From positions 5,890,001 through 5,954,000 of the forward strand of contig OU342638.1 in assembly GCA_910589415.1 (NCBI GenBank): 64,000 bases of DNA. Direction: 5' to 3'. This document shows positions 12,201 to 24,200 of the stretch, in pieces. Each line of letters begins with the position of its first letter. Positions within the stretch are counted from its first letter, which is position 1. The notes under the pieces were generated by a model. The model ran no database searches and was not told the DNA's origin. It saw nothing but the letters and a program-made list of their open reading frames with translations. Source of the DNA: Malachius bipustulatus. Its lineage: Eukaryota > Arthropoda > Insecta > Coleoptera > Melyridae. A program made the position numbers and the translations under genes.

Positions 12201-15200
12201 CACAGAAAGTAGGTGCGAGGAGTGCGAGAAGAAATGGAGAAAAAACACACTCAGAAGGGAGCTGAAAATAAGAAGAGGATACGAAGACTACCGAAAACTG
12301 AGTGAAGATGATTGGAGGATGGAAGTCATACCTGATATGGCTAGCGTTAAACAACAATTGTGGGACCCGCCAGACGATTTTGACGTGCTCATACCCTGTG
12401 ACAGTGAAATTAATACTGCTCATCCTCACATTAGACAGGCGATAGAACACCTTGGGAATCGAGAAAAACTCGCGAAACAAAAGAAAAGTCTTGGGGAAGT
12501 GGCCATGATGACCCTAAATATGGGATTCCCTGATGAGAATGGATCCTTCCAGTATGCGCAGAGGCACATTTACTACCCAGTCATGATACATAAGTATGTA
12601 GAGAATACACCAGAGGAGCAAGAAATGTTTAAATCCCTCAACAGCATTAAGAAGCTAATGATGGAGAGGAAGAGGACAAAGTTGGCAGTCCCCAGGATAA
12701 GTGGAGTTGAAGGAGCTCTGCTGGACAGGATATGCCGATTCATATTTTGGGAGACGGGCATAGAAGTGGTGGCACTGCAGCCACCGGCAACTAGCTATGC
12801 CAGTGCAACAGGGCAAAAAAAACAGGACACAGCTAAAAGGAAGCGCACCACAACCACGACAGAAAACCTCAACCCGAATAAAGGAAAGGGGAACGCACTG
12901 CTAATAGAAGTGAAAGACGGAGTTTTCAACGACATCCTCAAGGAAATAAAAGCTAAGATAGACCCCAAACAAATTGGCGTTGAAATAAACGAGATTAGGA
13001 AGACGAAAAAGGGTGACATCCTGATAGCTGTAAAAAAAGGCAAGGAAGACCTAGACCGACTCAAAAAAGAAGTAAATGAAAAGGTACCCGCAATAACCTC
13101 TAGAATATTGCAAAACGCAACCGTAGTGCACGTCAAGGGGCTTGATGGTGTGACAACAGAAGAGGAAGTCAGAGCAAAAATAGCAGAAAGCGCCGCTCTA
13201 AAACAAGAGGACATAGAAGTCAGGTCAATGAGACCGGCACACGGAGGTAAGCAAAATGTGACACTATTCGTCACGAGCCCCGGGGCGAACAAAATCACCC
13301 AACTCGGAGAAGTTGATAGCGGGTGGAATCGATGGAATGTCTCAGAAAGAAAAAGGGAGCAGAAATGTTACCGATGCTGGGAGCTGGGACATACGAGAGA
13401 CAGATGTAAAGGGATCGATAGAACTGGGCTGTGCCTGGTCTGTGGCAAGGAGGGCCACAGGGCGGCGCAGTGTAAAAACTTAGCGCACTGCGTTATGTGT
13501 GACCAGGATGGCCATACGTCCGGGAGCAAACTGTGCCGGTTAAGGAGGCCAACAAGGACGGCCACAATGGAATCAGAGTCGGACTCTGTATTTACGTAGC
13601 CGACGTACAAAAGAAAGGGAACTATCGGTAAGGAATTAACTGTGATAACTGTGATAACCGTAATGTTGTGTATATTGGGCTGTGAAGATAAGGCTGTGAA
13701 ATGGAAACTGTGATAATAACGACTGTGATAGACACTATTGTGTACTGTGAAAGGACGGTGATAGCGACTGTAATAGCATACGGGTATTGTGGTGACTGTG
13801 AGAGTGAGTTGGTCATACTGGATACGTAATACGAAGAAAAAACACTCCACATTAAAATGTCCTCCTTTAAAGTTATACAAGCTAACATTAACAGAAGTCA
13901 AAGGGCACACGACTGCCTGGAGGTGACAGCCATGAAAAACCAAGCTGACTTCCTGACGATAACCGAACCAAACAGGAAGAAAAGGGGAAAAAACGTTTAC
14001 GTAAACTCAGAAAAATCAGCGATGATAATAGACCACAGTAGGAAGTACAACGTCTACGGCATTAAAGAAGGCAGCTGTTATATATGTGTAGAGACAGACA
14101 TGGGATATCTAGCGTCGGTCTATCTAAGCCCAAACTCCACAATGGACAGCTTCGAGTCTAACCTAGAAGAACTGGCAAATATGAAAAAAAGAGTCAACAA
14201 AGAAATAATAATAACAGGAGACTTCAATGCAAAACATACATATTGGGGATCAAAGGTAACCGATAAAAGAGGACAAACTCTCTTAGACTGGATACAGCCA
14301 CTAGAACTGTACGTGATAAATAAGGGCAAAAAACCGACAATGATAAGAAAAAACTGCTCTTCTCGGGTGGATATCACTATGTCCACGGAGAGAATATATG
14401 GCAAAAACACGAAGTGGCAAGTACTAGATGATGAAACTATGAGCGATCATGCCCACATACTTATTGAATTTCAGGGCGGTAAAAGCCCAAATAAACACAA
14501 TTGGGTACACGGAAACATAGATAGCCAGCGCCTTACCGAATACTTCAGCAAGTCCATAGAACTACGAAGAAATAGAAGACAGGATGCCAAGGAAATAGAG
14601 AAAATAATGAAGAAAGCCTACAAGGAGACAACACCCCTCATAAGAACAGACAAAAATTACAAGACCCCGTACTGGTGGAGCGACTCCGTACAAACAAAGA
14701 TATTAGAATGCAGGAAACAAAGAAGAAAATATCAGAGAATTACGAGAAATGACACCCTAAGAGAACAAATGTTTGGAGAATACACACATAGACGCAAAGA
14801 ACTTCGGAAGGAAATCACACAATCGAAAAGAAAAAAGTGGGAACAAATATGCGAACAATTAGAAGGTGATATCTTTGGAGATGCATATAAATAAAATAGT
14901 AAAAAACCAAATGAAAGACCCGATCCCCAGGACTGTCCTGAAGATTAACGAAAAGGAGAGAATCTTCCAGGAAATGTTTATGATAGATACGGACAGACCT
15001 GAACCCAGAACACCAGAAGCCAGACAAGAAATGACCCCAATAGACGAGGATGAAATAATCAGAGCATCTAACAGAATAAAAAATGGCAAGTCCCCGGGGC
15101 CAGATGGCATCCCACCGGAGGTAATAAAAACACTTTTAAAATCTAATACAGACTTCTTTAGGGGATTCTTTACCACATACCTAAATAGAAATATAGTTCT

Positions 15201-18200
15201 GAGGGAGTGGAAAGAAACTAAACTCATTCTCATTGAAAAACCAAAAAAGACAGAAGATAGTGCTAAGAAATACCGCCCTATCTGCTTGATAAACGTAATC
15301 GGGAAAGTGTACGAAAACATAATAAACGACAGATTACTGAAAGAGATTGCCGAAAGGGATGACTTCCATCCCAACCAATATGGTTTTAGAACGGGAAGAG
15401 CAACAACACATGCATTAGAGAGAGTGATCAACATAGTCAAAGAAGGAAATGCACAGAATAAAAGATGGAGTGCCCTTGTATTAGTAGATGTTGAGAACGC
15501 TTTTAACTCGGCTTCGTGGAACTTAATCATAGAAAAGTTGAAAAGTAAACACATCTCCGAATATCTAGTGAACATTATAGAATCATACCTGAGCGACAGG
15601 ACAGTATTTATAGACAAGACAGTCGCAAAAACCATAAGTGGGGGGGTTCCACAGGGATCGGTCTTAGGCCCGACCCTGTGGAACATACTTTATGATGATG
15701 TCATGAAAATAAAGGTACCAGAAGGATCACACCTGATTTGCTACGCGGACGACATTGCAGTAGTTACTTTGGCAAAAAAAACAGAGGAACTGAAACAAAA
15801 AGTCAATCAAACGCTCCAGAACCTATCACGATGGCTAGAAGAGACACAACTGAAGGCTGCCCCTTCAAAAACAACGGCGGTGATTTTTAACTTGAGCCCT
15901 AAGACAAAGGACATACATTTCAAGATGAAGGACCAGATAATTAAACCAGGCAAGTCAGTAAATTATCTTGGTGTTACAATTGATTACGGCCTAACATTCA
16001 GCCTCCACGTGGAGAGAGTCTGCGAGAAAGCAGTAAAAGTCAGCAAGGCGATAAGCGGGATCCTACGAAACACCCGAGCCCCCTAGACAAAAAAAAAGGT
16101 GTTAAGTACAGCCTCAAATACTGTACCGATTTTCAAATTAAATTAATGGACTGTATTTATTTACGATATTGCCTGAAAATCCACCTACCTTCTCCAACTG
16201 AAGAGTGGGCTTCCTTCCTATCCTAGGCCTAGGTGATGAGTTATGAGTCTGGCTCCGATGTGGTCTCGAACGATCAACAGTGTGAAAAAAACTTGAAAGG
16301 CACCACTGAATGCAAAAACAATAATTTTGTCGCGGCGCACCGAATTTCTTTTGGTCAGCGAATCTGACTCCTAATACCGACGATTGCCAAGTGGGCGCTC
16401 GATCTGCCCTCGCTCCGATCCGGCGAGTGGGGTTATCAGGCAATAATAATTACTCCCGATTCAAATTAAAAATTAAATTAACAACAAATAAAGGCACCTC
16501 TGTGATAGTGGAAAACCCGCAAAAAAAAAACAAAAAAGAAAAGAATAGCTATCTACAATATTTACAATTTTGGGGCTTTAACAAAAGGAGAATACTGAGT
16601 GCGTCCGTACGGTCAATAATAATGTACGCAGCGAATATATGGCTCCCAGCACTTAGAATCAAGAGAAATAAACAGAGAATAGATGCGTGCCAACGCACAA
16701 TAGCAATAAGAGTCTGTTGTGCCTACAGGACTGCTTCAAGGGAAGCAGTACTGGTACTGGCTGGCATCATACCCCTACACCTGATGGCAAAAGAAAGAGC
16801 GGAACTCCACCAAATTGGAAGGGCTAGCAAAACAGCCAAACAAGAAAAGAGGAAAGAGATAATAGACGAATGGCAGAAAGAATGGGAAACGACCGAAAAC
16901 GCAGCTTGGACAAGGACACTGATACCGGATATACGACCTTGGCTGAAGTGCAGATTCCGTAATCTGGATTATTACTCGACACAATGCATGACCGGACATG
17001 GATGCTTTGGCAAATATAGGGCCAGAATAAAAAAGCAGGATACAGAAAAATGCGAGTACTGCGATTCATACTTGGATGATGCAGAATATACACTCTTCCA
17101 CTGCAGGAAATTTGATGAGGAGAGAGATAGGCTTGCCAGACTGATCGGTAGCCGAATAACCCCGGAAAATTTAGTTGGAAATATGATGGAGAGCGAGGAC
17201 AAGTGGAATAACATAATAGAGTACATGAAGGAAATTATGAAGGTCAAAGAGGCAGACGAACACAGCAGATAGATAGAGACAATTTGCTGGACCTGATGTT
17301 AGGTAGAAATACGGTTCCGGGTCTAGTAAATAGAAGAAGGGGGGGTTTTAGCTGGTAGGTGCTCGAGAGAATCTCGGGTGAGTCCAGCACTACCCGGGGA
17401 GGGAAGAACCACCCCGGGTGTCCATGAGGATTTCCCCTCCTCCACCCCCCCCCCCCAAAAAAGGTCCCTCAGCCTGCAAATTGGCGGCAAGGAAACAATA
17501 ACAGCCAGCGACCTGAACGCGAAGTCACAGAGGACAGGAGGGGTGACATGCTTGGGGACTGGATGACTGCAGCTGGAATGGTTCCGCTCAATAGCGGCGA
17601 ACGGCCAACTTTTATAATATAAGGGGAAATTCTGCGTCACACATAGACGTGACGCTTGTTTCTGAGAGTATGAGAGACAGGGTGACGAAATGGATGGTGG
17701 CGAGGATGAAACCCTGAGCTACCATCCAGTATATAATGTACACAGTTGAAATAGCAAAACGCGCTGTTGACAGGCATCAAAAAATAGTTATAAGCTACGA
17801 TCATGTCTGGAAAGCCCTTTCAAAAGACAGATGGGAGGGAGAAGTCGATACACCCAATAAACTCATCAAATGGATGAAGGAGTCACAAGACGCGGACACC
17901 AAAAAAATGAACCAAAAAAATCGACGTGTACTGGTGGAATGCGGACCTTGAAGAGATCAGAGGGAGATGTATAAGAGCTAGAAGAGAAGTAATGAGATTC
18001 AAAAGGAGAGATGACCCTAGACTATAGTCGGCATTGGACGAACAGAAGCTCTTGAAAAAAGAATACAAAAGAACCATAGGAACTGCTAAACAGCACCGAT
18101 GGCGTAAACTCTGCGAAGATTTAGACGAAGACATATGGGGAGAGGGATACAAAATCGCCATGCGAGAGCTTCGATACCTGACCCCCCCATACACCCCAGA

Positions 18201-21200
18201 AGGCGAGGGGAGAGTGGAAATATTGAGAGGACTTTTCCCGGAATACCAGAGAATAGAGGCCTTAGAGTATAAGGTGAGGAAAGTACCGCAATTCACACTC
18301 GAAGAGATAGAAAGGGCAAGCAAAAAAATCAAGACCAAAAAGGCCCCAGGTCCGGATAGCATAACACCCGAGACCCTAAAAATGGCGATAGGCATCAACC
18401 CGGAAGGATTCAGGACAGTTTTCAGCAAAATGATAACTAACGGCTGTTTCCCGAGGATCTGGAAGAGGTGCAAGGTCAGCCTGATATGGAAGGGGAAGAC
18501 GGACTTGGAGAGCCCGTCCTCGTACAGACCCATCTGTCTGCTGGACACTTGCGGGAAGCTGTATGAAAGACTCATACTTCACCGAATCGAGGAGGAACTT
18601 GAAGAGCGAGGCGGAATATCCGACGCTCAGTACGGCTTTCGGGGAGGCAGGTCCACTACGGATGCGATCTTAAGAGTAACGACCACGATCAAGAAAGCGA
18701 CTAAAGGGCTGAAAGGCAAAATAGGCCTGTGCGCTGTCGTCGCCTTAGATGTTAAAAACGCATTCAATAGTGCATCGTGGGCGGAGATCGAGGCGGCAGT
18801 TGCAGGGATACCACTTTCCCTCTATCTCAGAAAAATCATAAACAGCTACCTCAGCGAAAGATCCATAATTGAAAGAAAGACGCAGATAAATATATCGGCA
18901 GGAGTTCCACAGGGTTCGATCCTTGGGCCCACCCTGTGGAACATTATGTATGATGGACTGCTGAGGCTGCCATCAAAACCGGGAGTCGAGATAATAGCTT
19001 ACGCCGACGACATAGCAGTGGTGATTTCAGGGATGAGCACCAGTGAAGTAGAGAGGAAAGGTAATGAGGCGATACGAAATATAGCAGAATTGATAAAGAG
19101 GAGTAAACTACCCGGGGAGGGAACAACCACCCCGGGTGTCCTATGAGGATTTTCCCTCCAACCAAAAAAAAAAAGGTCAGGTCAGGTCAACTCATAACCT
19201 ACTTATTTTAGACTGCAACTGTAAAAACTATTCTTATTGGATTTTCTTGGGAAATATGAAAATACAATAATATACAGGCTGTCCTATTTAAAAAATTATC
19301 TTGACTTTCAAATGGCCTTAAAATTGGTCTACAAGGTCGAAAGTTTAGTACAGTCAGACAGTCAGATGACCCCCATTGTCCTGAACAACTTTTATCTGCA
19401 AATTTTTTTTGTATCTGGCTTACCAACAGAGATATTTGGGTGTGAAGATTAAAATGACTCACCCTGTATATCGTTCCTACACTGGAATCTTATAAAATCA
19501 GCAACATAATGAAGCCTTATTCAATGGTTGTAGAGAAAATGATACTAATAATTATTAGTCGTAGAGTCTTTGAACGCATTTCTTTAGTATAACGATTTAT
19601 TAGTGATTTGTGGATTTCAACTCTCAGAAGTTTTATAAGACAAAGGACCTCGCAGAATCCTTATTGGCTCCCTGTTAAATTTGTTGCAAATTTGGTGATC
19701 GATAGTATTCAATGAGTTGATCAGAAGCACCATAGGCATAACACTTCAAAAACTCACGTTCTCGAGATATTCACCTCTGAAGATGAATTTTTTCCATCAT
19801 GACACTCTCGGATATATTTTTAAATATTGGCCACTCTACTTGTTTTAGAGAGAAATGTTAGATGGATTATTTGTTATTATTTGTTAAGATTGAAAAGCTG
19901 CTTCTGTTTCAGTAGTTACAGTCTTCAAGTCTGTTGAGCCATTTTCCAGAAAATCGGGGAAAAGTTTTCAAATTATAGTGTCATTATTGTAATAGAACTT
20001 TAAAATTTGATTTTTTAAAATTTTTGTTTTTCTTTTTTCTGTTTTTTTCTAAAATATAGCTCAGCAGACCTAAAATGTAATTACTGCAACAGATGCAGCT
20101 TTCCAATCTTAACAAATGATCCAACTAATATTTTTCTCTAAAGCAATTAGGGGGGGGGGATAAACATTTAAAAATAAATCCATTACTGTCTTGATAGAAA
20201 AAATCCATCTTCAGAGGTTAATACCTCAAGAACAGGAGTTTTTGAGGTGTTATGCCTATGGAGACTTCTGATCTACTCATCAAATACTACTGTAAGAGTT
20301 CGAGAGGTCCACCCCCTTCAAGAATCGAGAAACTAGACCCCTCGACCACTAGGGTGGTTCGAACTACTTTTTAATAAATTCTAAACTAGAAAATTGGCCT
20401 CTGATTGTCTAGACTAGGTCGGGACTCGACAACGTTGTGTAGGTGAATTAAAGAGATGGGTAAGTCAAGAACGTTCAAAGTGTGAGGAGTATAGAAGGAC
20501 TATTCTAACGTGACAACGCCGGATGCTGACATTTTTCCCGCATTTTAAAATCACCCACTCTAAGCAGCACACTTGGCTTGGCTTAGAGCACCCCTGTCCC
20601 GCTTACCCCAGTGAATGCAAGTTAGCTCATTTGGAAGCTTGAACTGGTTCACACAGAGTAAGCCCGATTGAATCCAATGCTAAGGTGCATTGGAACAAAC
20701 TATCATTCACAATGGCAGCGATCCAACCGGTTAAATTCGGTTATGTCCTGGGAAAAAGATCCACTCAATTTATTTAGCGGGGGGTGGATTCTTAGTCCAG
20801 GATAATCAGTCGCAAACTTTCGCCTCAAGCTAGCTCAGCAAATTTAGAAATTGTTGTGATTGGTCAAACGAACGACGTCATGTAATCGTAAACCAGCGGA
20901 AGTAACCGTCGATGGATACTGGAGGGGCAACGCTATTCCCTCGCCAGTCCTAGGTTAGCTGCCATTGGAAAATCCCGTAAGATTTCCTTCAGGTAGACGA
21001 ACATGATCTCGTCCGAAGTGGTTCTTCCTTGCAGGAACACATTCCTGTGAGTTATTTAACACCAGTGCGCTGAATCAGCTATAAGCCAGTCTGCGACGGC
21101 AAGGCCGACTGAGCGATGCGATATCTCCTATTAGGTCAGGTCAGGTCAGGTCAGGGGCCAACATTACACATTCACATTCATAGTCCTACAAATAAACACG

Positions 21201-24200
21201 ATGAAGAGCCGGGCAATCCGAGACCTAGCGTTTGCCACGGCGAGAGCAAATAATGCTCACATACTACTGATAAGCGAGTACAATAGAAAAACAAGCGGAA
21301 GATGGACAACAGACCAGACCGGAATGGCGGCAATAGTGGTGATGAGCGATGACAGAGTTACGAAATTCGGCTCCGGAAGGGGGTTCGTCTGGGCTTTTTT
21401 CTATCACATAACCCCCACAATTCAAAGATCTAATTGATATACCATCCTTCTCATAGACGGAAACTCTCCCTCGATTATACTTTGATCTACAACAATTAGC
21501 TACTATGGAGTAGTTCCTAAGATTTACATATTGAATTTCATAATCTTTCAACAACAAATATCAACCTCATTATCATGTAGGATTTTCTGCAGTTCATCAG
21601 TTTTACCTGCAACAATTTTTGTTCAATCCTATCTTACTAGATTTATTCACATTTTATTCTCTAGTGGAGTCTGTGACTACACAAGCACCACAACTTTTTA
21701 TTAAGTGTCCGTCTGATTTTGGGAGCGTGAGTGAAAATTTAGTTCATAAAAATAATAGATTTTTTCGATTAGCTAATCTGGATCTGAAATGGAACCTTCC
21801 AACGACACTTATTCCCTGAGGCCAAAATTCTCCTGATTGGTCATAATACTGCAAATCAATACCAACTTGAAATGACCTTGATTTACCTTGAAAGTCCAAT
21901 TTCTTAACTATAATATCTTATGAGCTCTTGAACTTGCATTTATTTTTTATTTAGGAAATTACATCTTCTTCTGCCACTGTTTCTTGGGCTCTTCCTACAA
22001 ACAGCAACATTTTCGTTGGTCTAGCTTTAAAAAGATCATCTGCCTTTGTAGCAGCAGTTCCCTTTGTTACAATCTTGATCTCTCTATTTTCTTATGACTT
22101 ACTGACTGAAATTCTTATGTTTTGCTATTAGTGACCATTTCAGTATGATCCTGTAAGTGTATTATTTCCTGCATGATCACTTTTTGTTTATCTACCTAAG
22201 TTTCCAAGTTGTTTAAATTTACTTTATTTTTTGTGACTGTTTTTACTTTTGGCATATTATCTGCCACCTTAAGGCCCAGTTACACGGTGCGCGGTTCGGC
22301 GAACCACAGAACTGGTGCCTGGTTCGCAGAGACTCGCACTTTAGCGAACCAGGGATGGTCATGTTGAAATGATGTATCAAAAGTTCACTATATTATTGGC
22401 CATAGGTGGCGACATCTGTGTTGATGTCGAGTACCACATCGATGTTCTAGTTTTTAGTTCAAGCAGAGTTCTGTGCTGTGAGCAAGCAGTCAAGTTAATG
22501 TACCAGCAGTATGAAGACATAATAAATTTGTTACTCCCGACTATATCCCATTTCAGACGTTTTTGAATTCAGAGTTGGCTATGGAAAATTCGAATTATGT
22601 TGGTACCTTTCCAAAAGCTGAGTTTTGAACTACCTTTGACAAGCTAAATTTTTTAAGGTTATGGATGTTTCTAATCAAAATTGACTTTGTTTTAAATTTC
22701 ACCTACGCTGCCAAAACAGGAATATATCATCTGAAGTAGGTACTAATTCGGGGAAATATTTATTTTTGTGTAAAATCAGACAAGGAGGATTTATATATTT
22801 CTTGATCGATTTTTTTCAACTATATATATGTGAAATTATTAACGATTCCTTTAAATATATTTTCTGTATTCCAAAACTTTAATTTTTATCCAAAAAAATA
22901 CGAAATATAAAAATTGTCATAATTTATTGTTTGTTTTAAGTTTAGTAATAAAATATAAAAATACAAGTTATGTTCATTGTCATTAAAATTTCTTGTTTAA
23001 CGGTTAAAATAAGATTCATAAATTATAAGGTAAGCTATATTTCTACACTTCTACACTTCTACAATGCTTTTATAGTTATTGAACAAGAAATATTCAACTA
23101 GAAAATTAAGAAATGTTATCCAGAGAAGTAATTTAAAGGCTAGCGGTTACAACATTACTTATAAAAATCTACCTAATATTATTTCGGATTTTTTTGCTCG
23201 CGATACTTCTTGATTTTACTCTCAAATTTTTATTGAGTCGGTTTAGATTCGAAGATAAAGATTATGCTCTGGAAATTTATAAAAGGCTATTTCAACAAAT
23301 TTTTTCAACTGACTTCAGTTTTCCATTATCAAAGTTTTTTTTAAGAGGCATTGGTCTTAACCGTGTAGATAAGACCTAGTCATTCCAATCTAGTAATTTG
23401 GCTCTCAGAACTAGCTAATTTGGCCAGACACAAATTTTAAATTTATAAATACATAGTTAAATTACCGAGAAATAACCATGCCGAGCTGGGATTTGAACCC
23501 AGACGGTGGCAGCGTCAACGGCTCAATAATTATAGTCAGTGACCTAAACCGCCGCGCTCAAAATAAAAGTTATTTAATAATAATATAATAAAAAACTCAA
23601 TCACATTTACATTTATGATTTTTGATTTGTTCTCTATTGTCTTAAATAACTTAAAGTTCTGGACTTCTCTCTCTCGCGTCATGTGGTGAAATTCAGGAAC
23701 ATATATCATAATGTCATGTCGCCGACTCTTGAAATGCCTAATTTTCACGAGAACATTTGAAGAATAAGTAGGGGTAGTCTTTATTCCTTTATCAACTAAT
23801 TTAATTCAAATTTTGAAGAAAGTAGATGGAATGAGCCTCATGATCTTTGTAGGTTGCCAATAAGTTTTCCTTCATTTTCAATTTATTGTAGGGAGTTGGA
23901 GGACTTTTTTGCTAGTTGAGGAAAGTCTTGCTAACTCGGTTGAGGATGAGTTATGACAAATTCTTATCTCGTTATTGTCGTTTGATACTGAGGCTGCCTA
24001 AAATATATGAACAAAAATAATTATATTTGGGTAGAACTATAAATTTTCTGAATCCAATCGGTTTAATTTAAGTATGGTTATTGGTTACTCCACCTTTATA
24101 TTTTCTGGATTTCAATTTGTTATAAAACAGTATATGCATGGATGCAATAGTGTGACGTAGTAGACAAAATTTTCGTCTTTTCGTAGCACACGGCGTGGTC

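Larger units (their letters stand above)
10826..17465 (+). mobile_element. R1-clade (SART/TRAS-like) non-LTR retrotransposon, element A, near full length
   Basis: The element has a 470-bp 5' leader, ORF1 with three zinc knuckles, ORF2 with endonuclease, RT and a C-terminal zinc finger, and a 3' region ending in a GC-rich stem-loop and poly(A). It is flanked on the left by TCAGG repeats and its A-tract is followed by GGTC. The layout and target suit telomere-directed SART-like R1 elements; SART-family elements inserted in TCAGG have been described in Tribolium. Defects are two insertions (11872-12036 and about 16087-16560) and a 4-bp duplication at the middle of ORF2. Confidence 0.78.
17466..19174 (+). 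mobile_element. R1-clade element B, 5'-truncated and 3'-deleted, in tandem with A
   Basis: It starts abruptly within the endonuclease and runs through most of the RT. At about 19105 it jumps straight to the same 3' stem-loop tail as element A, so thumb and zinc finger are missing. Its RT differs strongly from that of A (for example KAPGPDSITPETLK versus SPGPDGIPPEVIK), so it is a different family. The A-run (19164-19174) is followed by GGTCA repeats. Confidence 0.75.

Noticed and set aside
23470..23562. Functional tRNA gene
   Set aside because: A B box is present, but the acceptor and anticodon stems cannot be formed with normal spacing; a SINE head is likelier.
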